NCBI GenBank assembly: GCA_043778315.1
Contig: JAYWGJ010000260.1
Location: 1 to 5,682, forward strand
Direction: 5' to 3'
Length of the DNA stretch: 5,682 nt
Source: JBEEMU01 sp043778315
GTDB lineage: Bacteria; Bacteroidota; Bacteroidia; Chitinophagales; Saprospiraceae
Shown: one piece after another, positions 1 to 5,654 of the stretch
How positions within the stretch are numbered: the stretch's first letter is position 1
Layout: each line of letters starts with the position of its first letter
Notes under the pieces: model-generated
Told to the model about the DNA's origin: nothing
What the model saw: the letters and a program-made list of their open reading frames with translations, nothing else
The model's database searches: none
Translations under genes and position numbers: made by a program

Positions 1-758
1 AAAATCGAGTATGATTTTTGGCTGTACTCGATGCCGTCTTCGGGGTATAACAAGAGCAAAATACGAAAAAACTGCTCGTCCGCTTCGCCCGTCGTGCGCG
101 CCGCTTTATCGCTAAACACGTTATAATCGGCGTACAAATGATAGTTTTTGCCGTCTTCGCTCAACTGCGGCACAAAACCCTTAATGCACGCCTCCAACCA
201 AAAAAGGTCGGGCATTTGGTCGCTTTTGCTCACTTGGTCGGCTATTTTTTGCGTCATCGCGTCGCGCAAAAGCATTGCGGTAGCATAAAAAGCGGCAAAT
301 TGCTCTTGCGTTTTGGCAGTTTTGAGTATTTCGTTGTGCGTAGCGATTCTATCGGCTAACGCTTGCCCGAAAAAAGTAGCGCACCGTCGTTGCAACAGCA
401 ATTTGAGGTCGTCGGAGGCTGTTTTTTTATCGAATTTCACCATGCCGCCGTATATCCAACCCTCCTTGCCATCGGCGGTGCGCACTTGCAGCCACGGCTC
501 GTTGTGAACGATGCCATGCAACGTTTGCTGACTACTAAACGACGAGTAATTATTGAGGTAAAACACGCTATCCGTCTTCGCGAGCGTAGCGATTACCGCA
601 GACTCGTTGCCTGCCTCGGTGTGCAGTTCTACCTTCTCGGTGGTGAAATGTAGCGTCGCGCCGTTCGCTTTTTTTTGTGTCAATGCTTGCGAGATATTTT
701 CGGTATTACACGCAGAAAACAGCAGCGAAGCGGCTAATATATGAGTAGTTATTTTCAT
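1..758 (-). CDS. SH3-domain lipoprotein, 3' end outside window
   Basis: This is an open frame of 252 codons with no stop, starting at ATG 758-756 and leaving the window at base 1, so the C-terminus is missing. The protein begins MKITTHILAASLLFSAC, a short signal peptide with a lipobox-like FSAC and the lipidated Cys expected at residue 17; it is therefore probably anchored in an envelope membrane. Residues about 40-108 look like a bacterial SH3 domain: a VELHTEAG start, the S-x-VIATL strand, and then WLQVRTADGKEGWIYGG at 89-105 with the typical two Trp and the DG turn. Such domains usually bind peptides or cell-wall material. The following ~145 residues look helical and I do not recognise them. 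The start is supported by the lipoprotein signal and by a TAnnTTTG element upstream. The gene diverges from tsaD. Role unknown; the lipoprotein and SH3 calls are firm from sequence, the wall link is inference. Confidence 0.85.
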   Translation of the reverse strand, partial: MKITTHILAASLLFSACNTENISQALTQKKANGATLHFTTEKVELHTEAGNESAVIATLAKTDSVFYLNNYSSFSSQQTLHGIVHNEPWLQVRTADGKEGWIYGGMVKFDKKTASDDLKLLLQRRCATFFGQALADRIATHNEILKTAKTQEQFAAFYATAMLLRDAMTQKIADQVSKSDQMPDLFWLEACIKGFVPQLSEDGKNYHLYADYNVFSDKAARTTGEADEQFFRILLLLYPEDGIEYSQKSYSI

Positions 759-790
759 TTTTGGAACGTTTTTGATAGTTTAGTTTAGCA

Positions 791-798
791 CAAAATTA
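791..798 (-). promoter_or_regulatory. Candidate Bacteroidota -7 promoter element for the lipoprotein gene
   Basis: Read on the minus strand, these bases are TAATTTTG, an exact match to the TAnnTTTG consensus of Bacteroidota primary-sigma promoters. Transcription would start near 787, leaving a leader of about 30 nt before the ATG at 758. A TTGG lies upstream, but only about 13 nt away, shorter than the usual ~19 nt, so the -33 element is weak or absent. Confidence 0.5.
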
Positions 799-870
799 GG
801 CTTATTTATTGCCAATACTGACTAATATGGTAATGATTATAATAAAATTAACTTTTTTGAAAGTTTGAGT

Positions 871-901
871 TTAGGAAAGCAAAAAAATTGCTTTAACTTT
901 A
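871..901 (+). promoter_or_regulatory. Weak candidate promoter for tsaD
   Basis: TAACTTTA at 894-901 matches TAnnTTTG except for the last base, and TTAG at 871-874 lies 19 nt upstream, the usual spacing for a Bacteroidota -33 element (TTTG). A transcript starting near 905 would leave about 47 nt before the TTG at 952 but only about 5 nt before the TTG at 910, which favours the later start. The match is imperfect in both boxes. Confidence 0.3.
876..894. repeat. 7-bp inverted repeat in the divergent spacer
   Basis: AAAGCAA (876-882) and TTGCTTT (888-894) are perfect inverted copies around five A residues. The site lies in the spacer between the divergent lipoprotein gene and tsaD and overlaps the possible tsaD -7 box. 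It could be an operator or a small hairpin; in such A/T-rich DNA it could also be chance. Confidence 0.3.
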
Positions 902-951
902 CGTTGTAATTGAATTTAAGCATTAAATTGATACCCAAAAATAATTTAACA

Positions 952-1947
952 TTGATAATTTTAGCCATAGAATCCTCCTGCGACGACACGTCGGCAGCCG
1001 TTGTAGTCGATGGCGTAGTGCGCTCCAACTGCACCGCGACGCAAATTATTCATGCGCAATACGGCGGCGTAGTGCCTGAACTCGCGTCGCGCGCGCACCA
1101 AAGTAATATCGTTCCGATAGTAGATGCCGCCTTAAAAAAAGCAGGCGTGCAGCTCTCCGACCTCAACGCGGTTGCCTTCACTCGCGGACCCGGTTTACTC
1201 GGTTCGCTGCTCGTCGGTGTATCTTTTGCGAAGGGTTTAGCGTTGAGTTTGGGTGTGCCGATGATAGCCGTGAACCACATGAAAGCGCACGTTTTGGCGC
1301 ATCTGATAGACGACCCAAAACCGAAATTGCCGTTTTTGTGCCTCACCGTGAGCGGCGGACACACGCAAATCGTATTGGTACGCGACTACTTAGATATGGA
1401 GGTTTTGGGCGAAACGATAGATGACGCGGCAGGCGAAGCGTTCGATAAAACGGGTAAAATACTCGGATTGCCGTACCCCGCAGGTCCAGAAATAGATAAA
1501 CGGGCCAAATTAGGAACGCCCCGATTTACGTTTTCAGAACCCGCAATTGCAGGTTTGAATTTCAGTTTTAGCGGTTTGAAAACGCAAATTATGTATTTTA
1601 TACAAAAAGAAACCAGGCAAAATCCTGATTTTCTGACCGAAAATATGGACGATATTTGCGCGTCGGTGCAAGCACGAATTATCTCTATTTTGATGAATAA
1701 ATTGCGCACCGCGATCAAGCAAACGGGCATCAAAGAAGTAGCAATTGCGGGCGGCGTTTCCGCTAATTCGGGCTTGCGTAATACGCTCGCCGAACACGGC
1801 AAAAAATACGGTTGGCAGACCTATATTCCTGCATTTCAATACTGTACCGACAACGCGGGTATGATTGCAATAACCGCGCATTACCAGTATTTGATGGGCG
1901 ATTTTGTAGGACAAGACATTGCGCCGTTGGCGCGAATGCGGGTGTAG
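952..1947 (+). CDS. tsaD: tRNA N6-adenosine threonylcarbamoyltransferase TsaD
   Basis: TsaD (Gcp/YgjD/Kae1 family) transfers the threonylcarbamoyl group from threonylcarbamoyl-AMP to A37 of ANN-decoding tRNAs, working in the cytoplasm with TsaB and TsaE. Counted from TTG 952 the protein has 331 residues, close to the 337 of E. coli TsaD. It has the ASKHA-fold N-terminus IESSCDDTSAA (6-16), YGGVVPELASR (37-47), the metal-binding HMKAH (His109, His113), VSGGHTQ (133-139), DDAAGEAFDK (157-166), NFSFSGLK (203-210), AGGVSAN (266-272) and CTDNAGMIA with the third metal ligand Asp300. The frame stays open back to TTG 910, giving 14 more residues, but family members begin right before the ILAIESSCD strand, so 952 is preferred; there is no Shine-Dalgarno sequence, only A/T-rich DNA. 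Nothing is missing. It stands alone on this strand apart from the remnant 48 nt downstream, and tsaB is not nearby. Confidence 0.96.
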   Translation: MIILAIESSCDDTSAAVVVDGVVRSNCTATQIIHAQYGGVVPELASRAHQSNIVPIVDAALKKAGVQLSDLNAVAFTRGPGLLGSLLVGVSFAKGLALSLGVPMIAVNHMKAHVLAHLIDDPKPKLPFLCLTVSGGHTQIVLVRDYLDMEVLGETIDDAAGEAFDKTGKILGLPYPAGPEIDKRAKLGTPRFTFSEPAIAGLNFSFSGLKTQIMYFIQKETRQNPDFLTENMDDICASVQARIISILMNKLRTAIKQTGIKEVAIAGGVSANSGLRNTLAEHGKKYGWQTYIPAFQYCTDNAGMIAITAHYQYLMGDFVGQDIAPLARMRV

Positions 1948-1995
1948 GTAGCCAAAGAATGTACAAATATTATAAAAAAAACAATTTTATAACAA

Positions 1996-2253
1996 ATGAA
2001 TAAATTGACAATAGACACCAAATTTAATTTTCATGCAGACGACCCCGACAGCAAAAGTCCAACCTTAAAAAGATACCACAGACTTTTATGGAGCAAACCG
2101 CTTCCAAATGGGACTAAATTTAACTTACTAGACCATAAAAGCGGCGTTTATTTGTATCACAAATCGGAGCTTGGAGAATGCTTTTTAGGAAGTGATGCAA
2201 TAACGCATTCCTACAAAAATCATAGATGCCAACAACTGAATAATTTTAGGTGA
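1996..2253 (+). pseudogene. Probable 3'-truncated gene of an uncharacterised protein family
   Basis: The frame encodes 85 residues beginning MNKLTIDTKFNFHADDPD. Residues 5-72 contain phrases I associate with the N-terminal part of a conserved bacterial family of unknown function (from memory the DUF6994 type): FNFHADDPD, SPTLKRYHRLLWSKPLPNG (21-39), and GVYLYHKSELGECFLGSD (50-67). Family members are, as I recall, roughly 200 or more residues long, so most of the C-terminal part is absent. The last dozen residues, ending NNFR, look unrelated. Reading past the TGA in this frame gives 23 more codons without family-like sequence, and I saw no continuation in the other plus frames before the hairpin at 2366. 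It is visibly more A/T-rich than tsaD, which fits later acquisition or decay. It may still be expressed as a small protein: the ATG follows an A-rich stretch 48 nt after tsaD, so read-through from tsaD is possible. Function unknown. Confidence 0.6.
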
Positions 2254-2365
2254 CTCATCAAAACTAAATGCTTTGAAAGCCAAATAATGTTTTTTTATTG
2301 TAAATCTTTAAATTTGACTAATAAAGGGGGTAAATAATCCGTAAAAAAGCAGATGCACTTATTTT

Positions 2366-2390
2366 TGCCTAAAAGTAACACTTTTAGGCA
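2366..2390. terminator. Perfect 11-bp hairpin between convergent genes, probable terminator
   Basis: TGCCTAAAAGT (2366-2376) and ACTTTTAGGCA (2380-2390) are perfect inverted copies with a 3-nt loop. It lies 33 nt after the yaaA stop and 112 nt after the end of the plus-strand remnant, so it could stop transcription from both sides. Neither strand has a clear U-tract after the stem (the minus side continues AAAAATAAG, the plus side GTTATAATT), so the terminator role rests on stem quality and position. Confidence 0.6.
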
Positions 2391-2423
2391 GTTATAATTA
2401 TCCAAAGTTCTTAGTAGTTTAGG

Positions 2424-3191
2424 TTATCCTTTCAAAAACACAAAATTACGCGCCGTACTGCGTTCCACGTCGTAGCGGTATCCGTTGCTATCAAAGGCTT
2501 GCAAGTGTTTCGGATTTTTTATTTTATTACGAACAATAAAATCTGCCATCATACCACGAGCCTTTTTAGCGTTAAACGAAATGATTTTATACACGCCATT
2601 TTTGAAGTCTCTAAATTCGGTAGTATAAACCTCCGCGTCTAATTTTTTCAAATCTACAGCTTTAAAATACTCGTCGGAAGCTAAATTAATGATTATTTTT
2701 TGCTTTTGTACAACCAAATCCTCATTGAGCGTCGCCACTATTTGCTCCTTCCAAAAGGTATATAAATTTTTTCCTTTTGGGTTAGCCAATGCAATACCCA
2801 TCTCTAAACGGTAGGCTTGCATAAGGTCGAGTGGGCGCAATAGGCCATACAAACCCGATAAAATGCGCAAATTTTCTTGTGCAAACTTAACGTCCTTAGT
2901 TGTCCATGCCGACGGCTGCATACCTTGATATACGTCGCCTGTGAAAGCGAAAAGCGCAGGCTTCGCGTTTTTTGTGGTAAACGGCTGCTGCCAATCGGCA
3001 AAACGCACCACGTTAAGTGCCGCTATATTTTCGCTAACGCTCATCAATTGTATTAAGTCGTTGCTCGTACATTTTCGCGCAATATCTACTAATATTTGGC
3101 TTTGCGCCAATAAACGCGGTTGCGTACAAACAAGTTTAGGTGCTGCTGTCTCGAAGTCTAACGACTTGGCAGGCGATAATAAAGTAAGCAT
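2424..3191 (-). CDS. yaaA: Peroxide stress protein YaaA
   Basis: YaaA (UPF0246/DUF328) lowers free intracellular iron during hydrogen peroxide stress and so protects DNA and proteins from Fenton damage; its biochemical activity is not settled, though DNA binding has been reported for the E. coli protein. From ATG 3191 the protein has 255 residues, matching the family length. It aligns by eye with E. coli YaaA throughout: MLTLLSPAKSLDF at the start, NVVRFADWQ (60-68), FTGDVYQG (83-90), LSGLYGLLRPLDLMQ (111-125), YRLEMGI (127-133), NLASDEYFKAV (169-179), ISFNAKKARG (204-213) and FDSNGYRYD (233-241). An in-frame ATG 18 nt upstream (3209) would add MPKYII, but family proteins begin at MLxLLSPAK. 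The gene is intact, appears to be a single-gene unit with its own promoter at 3226-3254, and ends at a hairpin. Control by OxyR, known in E. coli, cannot be judged here. Confidence 0.95.
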   Translation of the reverse strand: MLTLLSPAKSLDFETAAPKLVCTQPRLLAQSQILVDIARKCTSNDLIQLMSVSENIAALNVVRFADWQQPFTTKNAKPALFAFTGDVYQGMQPSAWTTKDVKFAQENLRILSGLYGLLRPLDLMQAYRLEMGIALANPKGKNLYTFWKEQIVATLNEDLVVQKQKIIINLASDEYFKAVDLKKLDAEVYTTEFRDFKNGVYKIISFNAKKARGMMADFIVRNKIKNPKHLQAFDSNGYRYDVERSTARNFVFLKG

Positions 3192-3225
3192 AATTATATA
3201 TTTTGGCAAAAAGTGAATCTTGATA

Positions 3226-3254
3226 CAAAGATAGCAATTTATTTTTTAGCCCAA
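3226..3254 (-). promoter_or_regulatory. Candidate yaaA promoter
   Basis: On the minus strand 3233-3226 reads TATCTTTG, an exact TAnnTTTG -7 element, and TTGG at 3254-3251 lies 17 nt upstream as a plausible -33 element. Transcription would begin near 3222, giving a leader of about 30 nt to the ATG at 3191. The spacing to the gene is almost the same as for the lipoprotein promoter in this window. Confidence 0.55.
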
Positions 3255-3260
3255 TAGCAC

Positions 3261-3309
3261 AAAGCAACAACGCGCCACCCTACATAGTAGAATGGCGCGT
3301 TGCTGCTTT
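3261..3309 (-). terminator. Long hairpin, probable end of the gldE-cysQ transcript
   Basis: Arms 3261-3277 (AAAGCAACAACGCGCCA) and 3293-3309 (TGGCGCGTTGCTGCTTT) pair over 17 positions with one exception, 3267/3303. That pair is A-C in plus-strand RNA but a G-U wobble in minus-strand RNA, so the stem is unbroken only in RNA made in the cysQ-to-yaaA direction. Inside the loop, CTAC (3280-3283) and GTAG (3287-3290) can add a 4-bp stem. The G/C-rich core stands out from the A/T-rich surroundings. It lies about 210 nt after the cysQ stop and just before the yaaA promoter, the place for an insulating terminator, but there is no long U-tract. A small palindromic repeat element is the alternative. 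Confidence 0.5.
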
Positions 3310-3424
3310 AAAACCCAAATGACAACACAATTGCAAATGTCGTGCCAAAAGTGAATTTTGTGTATTTTTTATTTTTGTGATTGGGAATGAAGAGAAAATG
3401 GGCACCTGTAAATTTTATAAAGGA

Positions 3425-3503
3425 TTTTGATTTAAAAACAAGGCAGATTTAAGGCGCGATGCCTTGCATCATAACGGAAATCTAACGCCGTTTCAAATCA
3501 AAA
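3425..3503 (-). other. Nested inverted repeats after cysQ, possible structured 3' RNA
   Basis: An outer pair TTTTGATTT (3425-3433) and AAATCAAAA (3495-3503) matches perfectly over 9 bp. Inside it lie GATGC/GCATC (3458-3462 with 3466-3470) or, as an exclusive alternative, AAGGC/GCCTT (3451-3455 with 3461-3465), and AACGG/CCGTT (3473-3477 with 3488-3492). Together these could fold as a closed multi-branch structure starting 16 nt after the cysQ stop in the minus-strand transcript. Each inner stem is short enough to be chance; I match it to no known RNA family. Confidence 0.3.
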
Positions 3504-3507
3504 GACA

Positions 3508-3526
3508 AGTTAATTACAGTTAATTA
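3508..3526. repeat. Two tandem 9-bp copies over the cysQ stop codon
   Basis: AGTTAATTA occurs at 3508-3516 and again at 3518-3526, separated by one C, a perfect repeat with a 10-bp period. The right copy contains the cysQ stop codon (3522-3520 on the minus strand). It looks like replication slippage and has no evident function. Confidence 0.6.
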
Positions 3527-4305
3527 TTTTGGATATTTTCCTTATTTCCATAACAAATAAAGAACGGCGAATAGAGACTTTTTTTATTATAGCGTAGTGG
3601 TAAAAAGGTATCTGCGTCCAAAATCGAGCCGCCTGCTTCCTCTACTATAATCTGCGCCGCCGCCGTATCCCACTCCATACAAGGCGCAAAGCGCGGATAA
3701 ATATGCGCCGTGCCGTCGGCTATTCTCATAAATTTGAGTGCGCTACCTATATTTGTAAATTGCGGCGCGTCGAATGCTTCTATAAAAGCACTCGTTTTAG
3801 CGTCGTAATGCGAACGCGAGGTAACAAAGAGCAAATATGTATCCGTCTCAGCAAATATTTTGACATGAATTTTTTTAAATTCTTTTTTTGCATTAACGCA
3901 AAACGCGCCTTTACCTTCGGCAGCGATATAAGTAACGCCTTCGGCAGGAACGTGTACCACGCCAAAAACGGCTTTATCCTTATGAATAAGCGCGATATTT
4001 ACCGTGAACTCTCCGTTACGCTTAATAAATTCCTTAGTGCCGTCGAGCGGGTCTATTAACCAATAATAAGTATAGTTTTTTCTTATTTCATAAGGGATTT
4101 CTGCATTTTCTTCGGATATAATTGGATAATTATACACTAATAAGCCATTGCAAATCAGTTCATTAGCCAATTTATCGGCTAACGTAAGCGGCGACTCGTC
4201 GGTTTTGTATTCTACACCCATATCCGCTTGCGCGTAAATGCGCATAATCGCCTCACCTGCACGGATTGCAGTATCAAGGACATCTGAATAAGGCGTTTCT
4301 AACAT
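3520..4305 (-). CDS. cysQ: 3'(2'),5'-bisphosphate nucleotidase CysQ
   Basis: CysQ is a magnesium-dependent phosphatase of the inositol-monophosphatase superfamily. It converts 3'-phosphoadenosine 5'-phosphate, left over from sulfate activation and from acyl-carrier-protein loading, to AMP and phosphate in the cytoplasm. The 261-residue protein is near the usual family length (about 246 in E. coli). Metal-site motifs are complete: ISEE (63-66), WLIDPLDGTKEF (82-93, with Asp85 and Asp88) and EWDTAAAQIIVEEAGG (211-226, with Asp213). The DPLDGTKEF form separates CysQ from SuhB-type inositol phosphatases, which usually have DPIDGTTNF. GSALKFMRIADG (187-198) is the conserved substrate-side segment. 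Its ATG (4305-4303) shares one base with the gldE stop as TAATG, so translation is probably coupled to gldE and no separate promoter is needed. No other sulfur-assimilation gene is in the window, so general PAP clean-up is as likely as sulfate use. Confidence 0.93.
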   Translation of the reverse strand: MLETPYSDVLDTAIRAGEAIMRIYAQADMGVEYKTDESPLTLADKLANELICNGLLVYNYPIISEENAEIPYEIRKNYTYYWLIDPLDGTKEFIKRNGEFTVNIALIHKDKAVFGVVHVPAEGVTYIAAEGKGAFCVNAKKEFKKIHVKIFAETDTYLLFVTSRSHYDAKTSAFIEAFDAPQFTNIGSALKFMRIADGTAHIYPRFAPCMEWDTAAAQIIVEEAGGSILDADTFLPLRYNKKSLYSPFFICYGNKENIQNN

Positions 4306-5654
4306 TATTTGTGACTTAGTGGTATAGTGAGTTTTAATTGTTTGATGCGGCGTTTATCCGCCGAAGTGACGCGAAAAACATAGCCGTTCCATTCGATTTC
4401 TTCATTCGGCTTTGGCATACGCGCAAAAAGATTGAGTACCAAACCGCCCATCGAGTCCGCCTCTCCACGCGCTGCATCGAAATAATTAGTATCCAAATGT
4501 AAGGCGCGACAAACGTCATTGAGCATCATTTTTCCCTCGAAAGTATAGTTTTGCTCGTCTATACGACGGTAGGGACGAGTCACGTCGTCGTCAAACTCAT
4601 CTTCAATTTCGCCTACTATCTCTTCCAAAATATCCTCGAGCGTCACAATGCCCGCCGTTCCGCCATATTCGTCTATCACAATAGCCATGTGAACCCGTTT
4701 TTGCTGAAACTCGCGCAATAAATCATCTATTTTTTTGGTTTCGGGAATGTAATACGCGGGACGAATTAGGGCTTGCCAGTCAAAGTCATCGTTGTGAGCA
4801 AGATGCGCAATAAGGTCTTTGGCGAACAAAATACCCGCAATATTATCGCTATCGTCGTCGTCTGTAACGGGTAACCGTGAGTAACCCGACTCGCGCACCA
4901 TCGCCAAAACAGCGTTAAAACCTGAGGCTTTGTCTATCGTTTCTACATCTACCCGCGCGACCATGATTTGGCGCGTGGATACATTGCCAAACTTAACAAT
5001 GCTTTTCAGTAAATCCTTGTCCTGCTTCGCGTGTTCGCTGTCCTTAACGGTAATATCGATGGCATGGTCGATATCTTCTTGACTGACCTGCTGTCCGCCA
5101 GGCGCACTCATCTGCGCCTCTATATATTTGGTGGAAAGCACCAAAACGGCATTGATAGGCGTAAATAACTTGCGTAATAGCAACATTGGAGCCGCCATAA
5201 GCTCCGCAACACTCCATTTATTGCTTTTGGCATAAATTTTTGGCATTATTTCACCAAAAAGTACCAAGATAAACACCTCAATTAGTAATTCTATAACATA
5301 AATCACCGTATGACTTAGCGTTAAAGTATGAAAAATACTCGAGAGTATGTAATTCAGCGTCAAAACGATAGCAATATTAATAAAATTAATACCGACAAGT
5401 AGTGTGGCTAATAAGTGCTGTGGCTTTTGTAGGAGTGACTCCATGCGCAGCGCAAATGTAGATTCTGTCTTACGCAAGTCACCACGTTCGGTATTCGTTA
5501 TAGAGAAAAATGAAACTTCTGAGGCGGCAATAAGCGCGGTTGCGATAAGCAAAACAAGTAGACAGCCCAACGCTACGAATAGCGCGGGCGTAAAAATAAT
5601 TTCTTGTAATGGAATAAACGCGAAACAAGTATGAATACAGGGTTCTTCGTCCAT
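4305..5654 (-). CDS. gldE: Gliding-motility-associated membrane protein GldE (CorC/CNNM type)
   Basis: The 449-residue protein has the architecture of the CorC/HlyC group: a DUF21 (CNNM) membrane domain to about residue 190 with hydrophobic segments near 23-45, 83-107 and 113-135 and the ASEVSFFS and FGEIMPK motifs; a pair of CBS domains at about 225-348 (ESGYSRLPV, then VHMAIVIDEYGGTAGIVTLEDILEE); and a C-terminal CorC_HlyC domain at about 365-446 ending in ADKRRIKQLKL. The linker KSIVKFGNVSTRQIM (217-231) and the start MDEEP resemble GldE of Bacteroidota, which is needed for or supports gliding in Flavobacterium but also occurs in non-gliding species; the wider family has been linked to magnesium or cobalt efflux. 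It acts in the inner membrane. A TAA directly before the ATG (5657-5655) fixes the start upstream. An acidic run DDDDSD (265-270) sits inside the first CBS domain. The next gene is cysQ, overlapping by one base. The 28 nt to the right edge cannot be assigned. Confidence 0.9.
   Translation of the reverse strand: MDEEPCIHTCFAFIPLQEIIFTPALFVALGCLLVLLIATALIAASEVSFFSITNTERGDLRKTESTFALRMESLLQKPQHLLATLLVGINFINIAIVLTLNYILSSIFHTLTLSHTVIYVIELLIEVFILVLFGEIMPKIYAKSNKWSVAELMAAPMLLLRKLFTPINAVLVLSTKYIEAQMSAPGGQQVSQEDIDHAIDITVKDSEHAKQDKDLLKSIVKFGNVSTRQIMVARVDVETIDKASGFNAVLAMVRESGYSRLPVTDDDDSDNIAGILFAKDLIAHLAHNDDFDWQALIRPAYYIPETKKIDDLLREFQQKRVHMAIVIDEYGGTAGIVTLEDILEEIVGEIEDEFDDDVTRPYRRIDEQNYTFEGKMMLNDVCRALHLDTNYFDAARGEADSMGGLVLNLFARMPKPNEEIEWNGYVFRVTSADKRRIKQLKLTIPLSHK

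Larger units (their letters stand above)
3206..3360. repeat. Diverged 17-nt direct repeat flanking the hairpin
   Basis: Bases 3206-3222 (gcaaaaagtgaatcttg) and 3344-3360 (gccaaaagtgaattttg) agree at 15 of 17 positions in the same orientation. The left copy lies in the predicted yaaA leader; the hairpin 3261-3309 sits between the two. The pair may be the trace of a small duplication or insertion, or a repeated regulator site; chance is possible in A/T-rich DNA. Confidence 0.35.
3192..3519. other. 328-nt intergenic region between cysQ and yaaA
   Basis: No convincing protein gene lies here. From left to right it holds the yaaA leader and candidate promoter (3226-3254), a 17-bp hairpin (3261-3309), the second copy of a diverged 17-nt direct repeat (3344-3360), an A/T-rich stretch, a cluster of nested inverted repeats (3425-3503) and half of a 10-bp-period repeat at the cysQ stop. 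A plus-strand frame of only 21 codons (3387-3452, starting MKRKWAPVNF) exists but has no supporting evidence. Confidence 0.7.

Noticed and set aside
4..32. Perfect 8-bp inverted repeat ATCGAGTA/TACTCGAT with a 13-nt loop
   Set aside because: It lies inside the lipoprotein coding frame and comes from similar codon strings for IEYS and SYSI; no evidence for function.
338..594. 11-bp direct repeat GCGTAGCGATT at 338-348 and 584-594
   Set aside because: Both copies encode Ile-Ala-Thr with the same codons within one gene; too few copies for an iteron or a dispersed motif.
138..653. Three overlapping plus-strand frames at the left end
   Set aside because: They are antisense to the lipoprotein frame, which has a signal peptide, lipobox and SH3 domain and stays open to the window edge.
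1050..1364. Minus-strand open frame of 104 codons inside tsaD
   Set aside because: It is antisense to a strongly conserved gene, has no family-like motifs, and reflects the codon pattern of tsaD.
1386..1914. Overlapping minus-strand frames of 138 and 126 codons inside tsaD
   Set aside because: Both are shadows of tsaD; the encoded proteins show no recognisable domain, and no promoter or start signal supports them.
1812..2003. Plus-strand frame bridging the tsaD end and the following gene
   Set aside because: It is out of frame with tsaD over most of its length and has no conserved features.
3387..3452. Plus-strand frame of 21 codons starting MKRKWAPVNF, after a TATTTTTG box at 3370-3377
   Set aside because: The box resembles a -7 element but has no -33 partner at a proper distance, the peptide is very short and unrecognised, and A/T-rich DNA gives such matches by chance.
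3703..4059. Plus-strand frame of 118 codons inside cysQ
   Set aside because: It is antisense to the conserved CysQ catalytic core and its translation shows no domain.
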